Shown piece by piece: positions 12,372-26,332 of a DNA stretch of 64,000 bases. The DNA is from Alisma plantago-aquatica. Lineage: Eukaryota; Streptophyta; Magnoliopsida; Alismatales; Alismataceae. Each line of letters begins with the position of its first letter. Within the stretch, counting starts at the first letter, position 1. Where the stretch lies: the NCBI GenBank assembly GCA_963693085.1, contig OY856410.1, positions 1,393,996,363 through 1,394,060,362 of the forward strand, in the 5' to 3' direction. The notes under the pieces were generated by a model. That model had not been told where the DNA came from and made no database searches. It saw only the letters and a list, made by a program, of their open reading frames with translations. The position numbers were made by a program, and so were the translations under genes.

Positions 12372-12459
<88 letters not shown>
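12372..12459. repeat. (TA)n(GA)n compound microsatellite
   Basis: About 36 bp TA then about 52 bp GA separating foldback copies C and D; same order and phase as the tract left of copy C. Confidence 0.95.
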
Positions 12460-12464
<5 letters not shown>

Positions 12465-12846
12465 GCTAGAATACACTTGAGTGTACAGATCACATGCTAC
12501 ATTCAAGTGGTGTTTGCATATCAAGACTATTTTTTTTACAAAATATAAACCATTGATCTTCATTGTTATATTATAATTAGGCTACATGTAAATTTTGAGC
12601 TCATTTGGATGAGTACAAGTCACTCATCTGAAGGTGACAAAATTGACGCACAAAACTAATTTGAAATGCATAATTTTTGTGGTCTTCATAACATGAGCTA
12701 TAAATGTCCAAATGGGCTAATAATTTTATATATGAGCTATCACATGATATTTAAAAGATCAACGGATTAGATTTTTCAAAAAAATATTGCATCATGGAAA
12801 ACTACTTGAGTGTATTCTGTTTCAGAACACTCAAGCGTATTCTAGC

Positions 12847-12851
<5 letters not shown>
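12460..12851 (+). mobile_element. foldback MITE family, copy D
   Basis: 392 bp long form with GTCAGGCTAG and CTAGCCTGAC ends. The right arm carries the extra ACTCAAGCGTATT extension corresponding to the CTCCGGATACACTCGAG extension of copies E and F. Confidence 0.88.

Positions 12852-12915
<64 letters not shown>
12852..12915. repeat. (CT)n(TA)n compound microsatellite
   Basis: About 27 bp CT then about 35 bp TA between copies D and E. Note the mirror of the left side of copy D: TA-GA-element-TC-TA. Confidence 0.95.
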
Positions 12916-12916
<1 letters not shown>

Positions 12917-13306
12917 TCAGGCTAGAATACACTCGAGTGTACGGATCACACGGATACACTCAAGTGTGTTTGCATATCAAGACTAGTTTTTGCAAAATGT
13001 AAACCGTTGATCTTCACCGTCATACTATAACTAGGCTACATACAAATTGTGAACCCATTTGGATGAGTGTAACTCACTCATCCAGGGCAACAAAATCAAC
13101 GCGCGAAAATAATTTGAAATGCATAATTTTTGCGGTCTTCATAACATGAGCTATACATATCCAAATGTGCTCAAATTTTGTGTATGAGTCGTTCACGAGT
13201 TGTTTAAGAGGATCAACGGATTAGATTTTAAAAAAAAATGTTGTATCATGGAAAACTACTTGAGTGTATTCCGCTCCGGATAAACTCGAGTGTATTCTAG
13301 CCTGAC
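12916..13306 (+). mobile_element. foldback MITE family, copy E
   Basis: 391 bp long form; TATAGA immediately left and TCTCTATGAG then (TA)n to about 13352 on the right. Third of three head-to-tail copies. Confidence 0.88.
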
Positions 13307-13315
13307 TCTCTATGA

Positions 13316-13351
<36 letters not shown>

Positions 13352-13359
<8 letters not shown>

Positions 13360-14897
13360 CACAATAATTTACATACAACTTGCTAAAAGAGAAGAACGCA
13401 ATTAACTCCCAATAGACTCCAGCTAACATGCAATGTGTCAATATCAAAATACACATTTTCTCTTTCTTACACAGGTTGATGACTAATATATAATTAAGTG
13501 CTTTCCTTCTTAGATGTGCGCCTATTGATTGCTAATATATAATTAATATTTCCAAAAATGTACATACAACATGATCAAAATTGTTTCAAGCAAAAAAAAG
13601 AGTAAGCAAATAAGATCACAAATAATGTGGTAGCATTGAGCTCAAGTAGATAGGATGGTGAAGCACATAGACGTGTTGTTGAATTATACAAATACAGATA
13701 ATAGATGAGCAAGTACATTAACAAATATCCATGAAAATAAATAAATAGTTGTGACAGAATTAGTTGAAAATGTATAAAAAAGCAATCATGCATGGTGGTG
13801 CAACAAACAACAGTGGTTATTTGATGTAAATAAGAGCACAGTGTATATTTATGTATATTGGATCCTTACTTTATCTAAAGGGAAGTTGTCCATCTAAGGT
13901 AAGCAGACACACTCTTGCTATATATTAAACTACCAAAATCAATTACTTTTGTACTTGTATATTGAGCATGTGAAAAATCAGAAAAACACACCAATGAACG
14001 AACACTTGCTAGTACATCTTACATGCTTAAATTATACAACCATACGAACTTCATTTTTCTCTACACTAAGATATACATTATAACTCCATATATGTACTCC
14101 TCTTTTTGCATATGTGACTGGTGATAATTAATATGGATTCATACTTATAATAATTTATATAACATACTCTAAAAGAGAACAACCCGATAAACGGTCAACT
14201 GACTCCCTATAATTTTAGCATTTCATTACCAAAATTACACGTGTCTCACTTCTTGCACATGTTCTTGTTGATCTTCAATACATAACCAATACTCACAATA
14301 GTTCACGTACAATCCTCTACAAGAGAACACTCAATTAACTGTTGGTTGAGACTCTGCAATTTGTAGCATGTGATTGCTAAAGTTTATTCTAACAAAATAA
14401 AATATCCACAATAGTTTACATACAACTTCCTAGAATAGAAGAACCAAATAAACTCCCAGCTGACTCCATCCTACATGTACCATGTACGTATTAAAATACA
14501 TATATTTGTTTTTCTTGGACATGTGCATGTTGGCTGTTAGTATATATTTAATTCTTAAAAAACTTAGGTGTGATCCTCTATAAACAACTTGATTAACTAT
14601 CAATGACAACCTCCACCCATAATAAAAATTACATCTAATGGAATAAATTTATATAATTAGTACACATAACAATTTACATACAACCCGTTAAAAGACATTA
14701 ATTTCGAGCTGACTACGCCAATTTGTAATATGTCATTATGATTTTTTTTTGTGCTCCTAGTTCAAACATGCATGCTGATTGCTAATATATATTAATATTT
14801 ACAATATTTTAGATACAAACCCTTAAAAGAGGACAGGTCTATCAATTGTTGGATGACTCCCTCCAACTTACAACGTAGATTGCCGAAACCACCTCAA
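13352..14897. repeat. degenerate ~140 bp tandem repeat, right part
   Basis: Continuation of the array at 11655-11908. I can pick out roughly eight further units, clearest at 13352-13481, 14120-14273, 14273-14390, 14391-14537, 14657-14789 and 14790-14897. Each carries a taatatataatta-like start, a CATACAAC motif, a TAAAAGAGA-like motif, an AACT...GACTCC segment and often ACATGTGCATGTTG. Units are heavily diverged and of unequal length; 13560-14070 is too degraded to phase. Confidence 0.65.
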
Positions 14898-15729
14898 TTC
14901 TAAAAGACGACAAGCAAGTTAGTACATGAATAATGTTGTATTGCTTAGCTGACAGACATATTACTGAAATATGTATATATGAATACATACCGGTGAACTA
15001 TATAGATTTTCTACCGAATTATGCAGATATAGCAACAGTTTGACACACATGTAAAAAGGCAGGCGGATCACCACATTACTGTATGAAATACTTGGACAAA
15101 AGAACATGTCACAACTTCAGAGTTGAATAGCAGTGAGAATATCAACTCACAACGCATATAAAATAACTTTGTGGATGAAGATAACTATGACAAAAAGATT
15201 CTAAACCAATTTTGATAGAATAATTATGAAAAGGTTTTCCAAACAAACAACAAACTGGAAAAAAAAACTTGAAAAAAAAACCCAGTATTGTGGAAGCTAC
15301 CAGACTGAGAGCTACGAATAGCACACAAGTCACTTGCTTTTATTTATGTGGTATAAGATTATACCGGCATGCTGATTGATAATATTGTGATAATATTAAA
15401 GATAAAGAAAAAACACAAATGTTTTGACGTCCCTACTCTGGGCACTACGAAACGATCTTATGTTTTCATATTGTCTCTCCCATGTTTATAGAATACTTTT
15501 ATTTGAATTGTGTTGAGCAAGAATCATTGAAGAATAGTTTGGATGGTGCCGCTTGATAAACCCAGATGAAGGGTCCTGCATTCGACCTCATGTAGACAAT
15601 ATTTTTTTAAATGATACTCCTCACGCATGCTAGCAAATTGTACGTTTGAGATACTCCCGATTGGCAAGACGCTCGGGCAGGCGGTTTATACTTTCAGGAG
15701 TACGCTTGGCAATATGTCAAGTTTTGCTG
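14898..15729. other. AT-rich DNA, nothing assigned
   Basis: No gene, terminal repeat or coding signal recognised on either strand. Confidence 0.5.
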
Positions 15730-16110
15730 GACCCCTGAACAGCCGACCCGAAATGGATCTGAACTTAGACAGACTCAATCCGAATCCGAACAAACCCGAG
15801 TGCAACCCCAACTCTATAGACCAGATCTGAAACCAACCAGATCCAACTGGACCAGAAAACCACGAAAAAAACTCTATAGATACTAACAAAAAATTATGAT
15901 AAACTCGGAAACCTAACCCGCTTTGACCCAAACAAACTAGATAAGACCTGCTTGACCCAATTTAAATGGACCCAACCCTGATCCGGTCTGACCCAAATCT
16001 AACTAGATATGACCCGTATGATCCGACTCGACCGGACCTGACCCTAATTAAAGTGGACCCAACTGGACTCGACCAGACGCGACCCAAATTTATGAGTTAG
16101 ACCCAGTTGG
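15730..16110. repeat. degenerate GACCC-type minisatellite
   Basis: Many loosely repeated words of the form GACCCRA, GATCCAACTGG, GACTCGACC over about 380 bp. It breaks into irregular units of roughly 10-20 bp. Open frames across it are a product of the repeat (Asn-Pro and Asp-Leu rich) and are not supported as genes. Confidence 0.6.
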
Positions 16111-16779
16111 TATTGATCGGATTGTGTAGGCTCATCTTTTTTCCCACTATTGTTCAGGAAGGTCATCCCTCGGTGATTATTAGGTATAATTACTAAAGAT
16201 GTCCTAAAATTGATTTTGGTTCCACATTTGGGCTGATATAAAAGTACCTAGCCAGGATATGTGTTGGAACCATATTTTTTGCAAAGTGGTGAACGTTGAA
16301 TCAGTTCCACTCTTGTAGTGATTAATCTACAACCAAACTCGTACTATATAATTTTCTATTGATGTTCAAATCATTTTGATTAGCGTTAATACCTATTTCA
16401 TCTTTTCCTACCCAAAATCGATTTGGATTCACAAGATGCTAACTTGAAACTCACTTAGTTTCAGTTCAGACATCAATTGACAAACCTAGAACTGATCCAT
16501 ATTGAGAAAATGCTAGTTTTCAAAGTTAGACATGTTGGGTCAAAGTTCGGTCTAAATTTGTGGGTTCAACCAAATTATTCCTTCATGATTCTCGCTCAAC
16601 CCCATTCAAACTAGAATATTCAATAAAATACCTTAGCGGTAAGGCAGAGAAAATGTGAGAACATACGATGGTGTCATTGTGCTCACAATAGGGATGTCAA
16701 AACACTAGTGTTTTTGCTTTGTCTTTGATAAGAGAATAGTATTATCGATCAACACTGTCATAGAATTATAAAGAAATGG
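16111..16779. other. AT-rich DNA, nothing assigned
   Basis: No coding or repeat structure recognised in this stretch between the minisatellite and the right inverted arm. Confidence 0.5.
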
Positions 16780-17292
16780 CTTTAGTCTCTTCATAAGCTA
16801 CTTTTTCTCCCCGGTTCGGGTTATGGAGATATCAACGTAGAACCGTCTGAGTCTTCAAACTAACGGCAAGCCTGTGTAAATGCCAGACTATGGCAAACAT
16901 GAAGCCTGATACACATGGCATGTAGAGAGAAAAGGAGTAGTGGCATTCTTATGGGAACTAGGACCAACAGATCCTACCCTTCTACATGATTCTTGCTTAT
17001 GTCCTCACGACTTACGCCTTAAACTTCTTCACCTCTGTTCGCCATCCTCTGCCCATAATTTTGTGAGCATAAACTAACGAGGGTGAGTGACCTTGGGTTT
17101 GGGTTGGATGGAGGAGTGGGAGTCAAGGAGTAGGAGATTGGTATGGACATGAAGGAGAAGAGGTGGTAAACATTGACAAATAATTAGGATTAGGGAATAG
17201 GTAAAGGATGAGATGAAAAAAAGAAGATGAGAGAGTGAAATGGTTTCTTGAGGTGGCTATACATATTATTCAAGGACTAAAATACATTTGTG
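16780..17292. repeat. right arm of the long inverted repeat
   Basis: Inverted partner of 11028-11502; see that entry for shared blocks. Together the arms would enclose 6.3 kb without any transposase that I can recognise. Confidence 0.55.
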
Positions 17293-18627
17293 AAAACTTT
17301 CATAAGATAAGCTTACATAATTTGATTTTAAACCCTTTCTCATTTATTATAGTTGCAAATCTCTTTAACATCTACACCTAATAGTGATGAAAAATCTCAA
17401 TGTTTGTTTCATTTGATTTCATTGACGAGCCTTTTCAATCCAATTTGGAACGTAAATGGTTGGATTAGTAATATGCAACATCACAAAAAATCTATCTACA
17501 CTAATGACGACACCATCTTAAATGAAGGGTAGTTTCTTTTTTAAATTTTGGTATTATTGTTGTATAGTATGAACATACAATCTTATGATAGGGGTATCAT
17601 ACAACTCTGGTTTAAATCATTTATTAAACATCCTTATCTACATATAAATGATCTTGTCTATGTGATCTTCCCATGCATGAGTTTTACAATGACATTGAGC
17701 AAAACCTAAGTTTTTTAAAAAAATTATGACCCTATTTATAGAGGCCCTTTATCATGTCTATGTGTGTGTTTTACTTTACATGTTCTTTTTCAAGATTTAA
17801 TATATTCATTATGAAAATTTAACAACTAGTCAATTATTATAAGGATAATAACTGAGTGCCAATTCTTTGCATATGAGCACACTCTCTTCTGTCGAAGGTA
17901 TTAAGTTCTCTACTATGAGGAACATTTTATTTTGTTAGTACAACCCAATATACAACAATATTCCAAGTGACTCTCATCATAAATTGATAATAATGAGTAA
18001 AGTTTAAAACAAAAAATGTTGGATTAGGATGGGAAGGTATTCGAAATATCCCTAATTACATATACCAAAGCTGTAGTATCTTGGATGAAAAATTGTCGTG
18101 GTGTTAGAGTGGAAGTCGAAGAACAAAATTAGATGATATATTTTTTTATTTATATAACACCATTATAAAATAAGATCCATTTTTTGATAGTTTATGATTA
18201 AAATTAAACATATTTTTTTATTTTTTTTTACTCTTCAAGTACTCAACAAGATGGTCTAGAATAAATATGCTAACTTAAGGATCGACATTTGATGAATTTT
18301 ATTTATATCATAGCACAAGTGATATAACAAAATGATAGAAAACTTCAATTAACAAGTAGAACATATCAAAGAGATAGTTTTATTGATGAATAATCTATAA
18401 ATGTGAGTTTATTAGAAAGGTATGTGTATACAAACTATTAGTTTTGTGGTCCACAATAAGTTACAATATATGACATTGAATGGGATGTTATCTTTCAATC
18501 ATTATCCTTTGTTAGAAAGGGTTCTTTCTTACACTAGAATCTAGGAAATGAATAACACAAATGGCATAAGTGTCAACAACTATTAGTTGTGTTCTTCATT
18601 ATTAGACCCACACTCCATAACTCTCTA
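17293..18627. other. AT-rich DNA, nothing assigned
   Basis: No gene or element boundary recognised up to the TGTAAC end of element Y at 18628. Confidence 0.5.
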
Positions 18628-18881
18628 TGTAACAATCGAGCTCACTTACCAAGGTTCTAGTAGAGTTTCAAAAATGATGACTGGACTCACAGACCACCAC
18701 TAGACTTTAACTACATACTTTGTCCTAATTCACATACAAGCCAAGATCAACTTCCCAACTTCACACCCATTCTAGTACTACTCTAAGCTGAGCACACTTA
18801 ACTTTGGAGTTCTTAGTGATGTGCTCCTTGAAAAGGAGGTGTACCCTGGTGATATGGGTAACAAAATCATACATTTTAAAT

Positions 18882-21796
18882 TGTAAGATACCAAAATTTA
18901 TTTAAAGTAATATTAGGGTGTTGACAATAATTGCTCCCAAATTCAATTCTAATTTATGGACCAGAATGTAAATAATCCAAGTAATTCAAAGATGACTAAC
19001 ATAATTACTCTCTTTTTACCTTTTCATGATGGTAGTTAATTCAATTATAATAATATTCAAATAAGTGAAATATATATATACATATGTATATATATATATA
19101 TATTATGCACTTCATCTCTCCTTAATGCAGTCTAATTATCATTAATAGGTATATGAACCCTTATTGGCCTAATATTTCTCTATAGATTCAATAAAGATAA
19201 GTATAACCCTAAGTGTCTGAAAAGGAAAAGTTACTCCAAGTGGGGTCAATCATATGCCATTAAATGTACATCATTGATACTAATTATATATTCTAGAAAT
19301 AGCACACATTTTGATGATCAAATTGGGAAAGTAACTATGTGAAAATGTTATAGACCTTAATTTACACCTATAGTCGAAATTTGAGTTTAATTAGACCTTG
19401 TTTCACCCCTCAACCAAAATATTAAAGAAACCATATGATTTTAACCTTGGATAAATAACTAAATGATTGTATCGATGAGATTTCTTATGGTGCAATTTTA
19501 AATTCCTGTCATGCGACCCCTTTAGCCAGTCATGGTTGGACTCTTTATGTACAATTGTCTGCAAGCAGAATATCATCATCTTCACCTGAAGTTTAGGGTT
19601 CCCTAAACTCTATAGTACCCAAACCATTCCCCCTGATCTATCTCACTAGAGAATCCTAGAATCAGCCAACATCTCCCTCATCATCCCCTCATCTGACTGA
19701 ATCTATTCATCTATAACATAATGGGATTAGAATCCTTGGTTAACTAGATAGTCTTGAAGTATCCCCTATTTCACTCTCCGATCGAAAATTGGGATTCTCC
19801 AAGCCACGAAACCTATAAGTAAGGTTTCTTTCACTACCATGGGATATTGAGAAAACTAAATGTATCCTTGGTTCATCACATACTCCACCCTTATTATGAT
19901 TCCCTACTCCACCTTGCACCCATCCCTTCCCGCAATCAGCGATGACAAGCCAGACGCCCCAGAGGGCCACTGATGCTTTGGTTGAGATCAAGGGACCTTC
20001 CCTGGGATTTTCTACTCACAGATTTCATCTATTGCTCAGTAAATACCATTTCCCCCTTTTGATTCTATTTTGGTGTTTCTCACATCTATGAAGGATTCTT
20101 GAGTTTAGGAAGTTGTCTTCATAGAGTTTTCTTCCCTTCTCTTTTAGATATATGCTTCCAATCCACCAACATCATTTGTTTTACCCCAGGCTTTGCCTCC
20201 TTTTGGCCTTTTGGTTTAGAAGAGGGTGCGGAAGGTGATAGTTTGAGCCTTGGGTTCTGGTTTACAACAAATACCAAGTTTCAATATGACAATCGATATG
20301 GGTGAGGCTCCATGATTCTTCTACTTGTACCGGAGATGAAAATGAAGCCCTAAAAATTTCCAACCTTACCCTCCCTCTGCTTTGATTTTTGGTTTTGTAC
20401 ATGATGGGTATTTTGGAATTTTTGAATGATGATGATGCGTGCCTCATGTGGGCAGGCTTGGGATGGGTGTTTGCCTCCTATTGGTCCACGATAGAAAACC
20501 TGACCGAGCCTCTAGGTTATATTTGATTAGACATTAATGTGACATGGTTTATGGAGCTTTTTGATTTGTCCGAGTTTCTAAAAATTGTAGTTATTGCATT
20601 CATAGTTGTAAAAATATGCAAAAAATAGTCTTTGGAAAGGTTTTTCAAAAAGGAATCCATATTTCAAGTTTCCAAAGTATATTTTGATAAAAGTTAGGCC
20701 ATGATTTCCTAAATGACCAAAAATTAGGGATAATTTCTAAGTAAGAGGGATGTTGATGAATGATATATAAATTTTAGGAGATATAAGGTTTCATCGACCT
20801 CAAAGAGAAGTATTAGGAGTGGATCCAAGCTTAGGTAAGTGGGTCCATGCACTTTGAGCATTATGCATTGGCTTTAATCACCTTATAATTTATTATAATG
20901 AGCAAGATGAATTATATGCATAGTTATGTATTTCAAATTGAATCTCAATTGCTTGACTAGTCCTCTTAAGTTATTTATTGATCATTATTCTTCAAGGTTA
21001 TTTTAATAATTCATGGCATGTTTATAGGGAATAAATTTAAGTTAATTGTTCCAAATTAATGATGAATCATGTCATGGTTTGTATCATTATATCCTCATCA
21101 TATTGAGCCCTCTGGCCTTATGAGTTCAAATGGAACATAGTGGCACTTATGTGCAATCATGAACTCAATTGGAGTATTAATAATGACACTCATGTGAAAA
21201 TCATGAGTTCAAGTGGAACATCAGTTGAGCCTATGGGCCTTGTGAGTACATTTGGTGCATAAAAGTAGAGGACACTATACTCAACCACCCATATTAGATT
21301 ATTTGAATCCAAATCTAGTGTTCAATTATCTTCATTTTGTACTTATTACCAAGTAATTATATTGTTATAACAATACTCAATGTCGCTTACTCTAACATGT
21401 TTTTCAATGCATGTGTGGATGGGGGCACGATGCCCACATGTACAAATCTTCATTTAGGACAATGCCATATGAAGGTCAACCTAAGAAATAGCTCAAGGTT
21501 TCTCAAAGTTTACACTTGTGGGGTGCTAACTACCTAGAAGATCCAATCATTTAGATTTGAGTTTCTTTCATGTTCTAAATCACATTTAGAGATTAGATTA
21601 TGTATTTAAGAACTCAATTGTTCTAAGTTTCCTTTGAAAAATGTATGAATCAATTTCTATATTAATGCATGGTGTGTTTACTTTATTTGAAATGTTTAAT
21701 ATTCTTGTGACATCCCTTTAAGCTAAAGTCCCCCATGTTATGGAAAACAAGGGAGTTGCTTCCACTGATACGTGCATGCTTAAAAGGGGTGTTACA
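18882..21796 (+). repeat. 5' LTR of Z
   Basis: 2915 bp. Contains a short TA tract at about 19070-19103, the site that in the 3' LTR received two other elements. Open frames inside are short and non-homologous to anything I know. Confidence 0.8.
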
Positions 21797-22278
21797 ATAA
21801 TGGTATCAAATAAAATAAGTTTATGGTCACAAGGAAACAAGACAATTCATATGTTCTAACCCTAGGTATAGAAGAAGTTTGTGAAAGATATTAGAAATAA
21901 AAGTAGAGTTCTATTTAAGAGACACAATTTTAAATCAGGATTAGGGTTATGTGCCTAGATGTTTTAAAATTGTATGGTAACTCTATAATTGCATACATCA
22001 TGCTCTCTCTCTTTCCCACATGTTTGTGGTATGGGACACATGCCTATGAGTTTTGTACAAAGAATGTTAAATGCATAATATCATACTTTTCTTTAGCCCT
22101 TTTGAGTGTGTGTGGTATGGGACATGTGCACTGGGGGGTGCGCTAAAATTAGGATAGTAAGACATGTCACCTATAAATATATAAGCGACAAACATGTATC
22201 CAAAGGCAAAAAAGAAAAATAAGAGTTGCATTAAAAGTTTGAGACATGTAGTCACCTAAACCTAATCAAATACATGCA

Positions 22279-24094
22279 TGTAGGAAAATCAAGGTGACAA
22301 ATAAGATAGAGGAAACAAAAATTAAAGCCTGATTCCCTTAACAACAAGATCATGTCAACAACAATGTATCTAGGATAGAAAGGTTTGTAAGGTCATATCT
22401 GGTCCTGGAGCAAGTCCAATGACATTACCCTTGCAATAGAAACATGCTTCTTCTCCAAGCAGCATTCGAACAGTCGTCAACAACGACCTCCTATTCTGAT
22501 ACCATCGATGGTAGTTGACGGTGTTCTCCTAACGATAGAAAATATCCTCCCACCTCTAGAGTAGTCCAAACGGACCACCAAGAACTCCACATTGCGCTAC
22601 CAGAGCCAACATGAAGGAGTTGTCCCTTTCGAACATCAACCTACTAGAGTTGATTCACTCTCCCACAATTGTCTCTCTTGCTATCCCTCCCTTTATTGAG
22701 TAGGACTTGCTCAGACTCTCTATTGGTTATCACAAATAGAGAGGACAATAATTATCAGAGAAACTATTGTGTCTGAGAATCCCCTAGTACCCCTCTATTT
22801 ATAAGAGAGGCCATGGCCAGGGTTCCCTATCTATGTGGGAGTCAAAAAGGATAGATTCCCAAAATTTCTAGAACCTACGCACAACGAACTAGTCATTTCA
22901 CATAGCCAACTGGTTGGTTCATGAGCAAACCAGTCATTTCGTACAGCTTCCTACGCTAAATCAAATTGGTAATCAATGCCTGATCAATGCTAAACATGAC
23001 ATAAACATAAATCCTTGTTCCAATCGAATTGACCATTAAATTGGGCAACCCAGGTGGTGAACCGATTGTTTCACATAGGAAATGGTTGTTTCACAATTGA
23101 AATGGCCATATCACATGTCCAGTTCAGGAAAAGTTCAATCAATATTGATTCCAATTGAGCTGACACTCCAACCGATCAGTTCAACACTTGAAACTGTCAG
23201 TTTAGAGTCCAGTCAGTCAATTTTGAACCTTTGGTTGTTTAATTGAATACCTAAACACTTTTTAGTAATCAAATTAAACATCATTCATGAATATACTCCT
23301 ATTCCAAATGTATCCTGTGTGTGACCCTATAGATCTAGAATTACATTGGCAGTGAATGTACATAACCAATTATGACATCACAAGCAAAGAGCAACGTCTA
23401 ACAACACATCATTGCTACCCAAGTAATTGTGAAAGTTGGAGAGCAACTTCAAACTACAATCCATCATCAGTGTTTTCGTGATCATTTCATTCCTTTGTCT
23501 CTGATATATGGATTGAACTCGAGGCATGGAATCATCATCCTCTCAACGTTCAATCCATGTTCCTTGAACTAGAGAAGACTATCTGAGATGCATATGAATT
23601 CACATATCACATATTGAATCACATGAGTATGACCATACATTTCTCATTCTCACTTATCAAGAGGCCCTGTATATCGATCTCCTATTGGAGGGATAAATCC
23701 CATCTACATCACTCACACTCAATCCCCATGTGTCACAATGCACCCAAACACCACCTTTATGGAAACCCTTATTTAGGATCACGGTGGATGATGTCAAAGT
23801 ACATGAATGACATGTGATGAATGTAGAAATGTGAGGTCTAAGAACCACAATCACCACTATCCCTACGAGGGTTGATTCTGACTACCATTCCCTGATATCC
23901 ATGTATCACTCTCATGGTGGGTCTATCTAATGCATTGTTATCTAACATGTACCTGTGTGCTTGACTTGATATCATATATCATGACTAATGAGACTCTCTC
24001 ATCAGTCAACACACACTCTAGTCTTATGTGATACTATTGTCTATTTTTCTTCCATAATAATATTTGACTAGGTACATAATAAGAATGTATGTAA
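22279..24094 (-). mobile_element. X-family solo LTR, left part (inverted)
   Basis: Reverse-orientation copy of the X LTR, running from TGTAGGAAAATC here and resuming at 33424-33641, where it ends GGGCATACATATCAACA. The total length (~2.03 kb) equals one full LTR. It is flanked by ATGCA (22274-22278) and ATACA (33642-33646), a target duplication with one change, and no internal sequence is attached, so it is a solo LTR left by LTR-LTR recombination. Element X inserted into it at 24095. Confidence 0.78.
22885..23230. repeat. AACCGATCGGTT-like palindrome cluster, inverted LTR copy
   Basis: Degenerate series of short near-palindromes built on AACYRRTYRGTTCA, the reverse counterpart of the clusters at 25195-25550 and 32500-32860. 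Confidence 0.65.
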
Positions 24095-26120
24095 TGTTGG
24101 TATGTATGCCCATAGAGCCAATCATACGATGATTGTGATGGTATATTACATAATTGATTTGATTAATAATAAAGGCAAGATTATATTTTATTCTATTTCA
24201 CTCATTTATGAGATAATGAGGAAACATAATGAATGTCTAAAGAATGACATTTAATCAATGACGTATGTCTTCAAGTATGTGACTTGAACAATGAGATCAT
24301 ACAGATGTTAAGAATATGTACATTCTTATTATGTCCCTGGTCAGTTGTTACTGTGGAAGTAGATAGGCAGTAGTAACACTAAAGACTAAAATGTGTGTTG
24401 ATTTATGACAGAATCTCATTCGTCATGATATTTGTGATATCAAACCAAGCACATACATACTTGTTAGGGAATAATGTATCAGATAGACCCACCTTGAGAG
24501 TGACACATGGAAACTGTACATGGTTTTCATATTCATCTCTCATAGTGAAAGGTGGTGATTGTGGTTCTTAGATCTAAAGTCACTACACTCATCACATGCC
24601 ATTCGGTGTGTTTTGACATCATCCATCGTGGTTTTGAATAAGGGTTACCATAAAGGTGATGATTGGGTGCATTGTAACACACGAGGATGACTATGAGTAA
24701 TGTAGATGGGATTTGTCCCTCCTACTAGAGTATGATGTCCAAGCCACTTGATAAGTGAGACTGAGAAAATCATGTGCATGCACATGTAAATCAACATATG
24801 ATATTGAGGTCACATATATCTCAGAAAGTCTAGTTTGGATCAAATAACATGGATTGAACATTGAGAGGATGAAGATTCCATGCCTCAAGTTCATTACAGA
24901 TATCAGAGGCACATGAGTTAGACAATCACTGTAACACCTGACATAGATTGTAGGTTGAAGTTGTCTCCAACTTTCATAATTATTTGGGTAGCAATGATGT
25001 GTGCCTAGGTACCACTCTTTGCTTGTGATGTCACAAATTAGTTATGGACATTCACTGCCAACATAGCATGGAACCTATGGCGTCACACACATAGGATACA
25101 CCTAGAAGAGGAGTTTAATCATGAATGATAATTAAATTTATTACTAAAGTGTTTAGATATTAAATTTAAACAACATTGGTTGAAATTGACTGACTGAACA
25201 ATTGAACCGACCGGTTCAAGTGTTAAATCGTTCATTTTAGTGTGTCAGGTCAATAGAACCCAATTTGGAAATTATAGACTTTAAACTGACCAGTTTAGGA
25301 AGGGAACTAATCGGCTAGGTCCATTAACCAATTGACTCAGGTTGTGAACTAAGCGGTTGGTGGATCAACACAATTGATTCAAGGATTTGTGAAAATGTCA
25401 TGTTGTGCATTAAATCAGATATTAATTGCCAATATAATTGTGATCGAAAAACATGATGAAATGATCAATTCACTATGTGACTGATTAACTCACATGTAAA
25501 CTAATTGATTCAATGGTGAACCGATCGTTTCACCTATCACCGGTTGCAAAAATTCATGATATTTCGACTCCTTCCACTCCCACACAGACTGTGAACCCCG
25601 ACCCTCCTGGGTACTAGGGGTTTCCCAGAGACAAAAATCGGTTATCTCTGACCATTTTTGTCCTCTCTGGTTGTGGTAACCACTAGAGAGCCCGAGAAAG
25701 TCCTACACAATAAAGGAAGGGATAGAAAGGGATAACAATTATGGGAGAGCAAGTTGGTGACTAGTACACTGACAGGAGGGAAAACTCCTTCTTATCTATT
25801 CTACTAGAATGAAATGAGTTCTAGGTGGTTTGTTTGAACTTCCATAGAGGTGTGGAGATTGTTGTCTACCACTGAGAGGACAATGTTAGCCTATTGTACA
25901 TGGTGAGACCAGGAGCTGCTGCATACACTATCTCAGTGCAACTAGGAGAGCTGCACTACTAAAACAAGGAATAGTCACTGAACTTGGTCCAGGACCATGT
26001 ATGAACTTATTAAACCATCATTCCCATTATATAGTTTTTGATGCGATCTTTATATTATGGGGAATATGGATAGATAAATTCTTATTTCTACTGCCTTTTT
26101 TGTGCCCATATTTCCCAAAA
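24095..26120 (+). repeat. 5' LTR of X
   Basis: 2026 bp, aligns along its length with 31402-33423 and in reverse with 22279-24094 plus 33424-33641. Contains the palindrome cluster at 25195-25550. Confidence 0.88.
25195..25550. repeat. AACCGATCGGTT-like palindrome cluster in X 5' LTR
   Basis: About ten short near-palindromes such as TGAACCGACCGGTTCA-like, AAACTGACCAGTTTA and GAACCGATCGTTTCA, spaced irregularly over ~350 bp. Also present in the 3' LTR and the solo LTR. Confidence 0.7.
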
Positions 26121-26268
26121 GTGGTATCAACACCATGTTAGTTTACTATATTTTGAGATAATCGATATGATCATATTTTTTGTTTTCATCGTTTATTTAT
26201 TGCATACGATGTGCATACTTAAACTACTTAATGAATAAATCTGATCAAATACCACATATACTCTCAAA

Positions 26269-26270
<2 letters not shown>

Positions 26271-26332
<62 letters not shown>
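26271..26332. repeat. (TA)n(TG)n microsatellite
   Basis: Compound dinucleotide tract in the leader of X between the primer site and gag. A second (TA)n tract is at about 27023-27073. The 26136-27655 leader has no gene. Confidence 0.9.
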
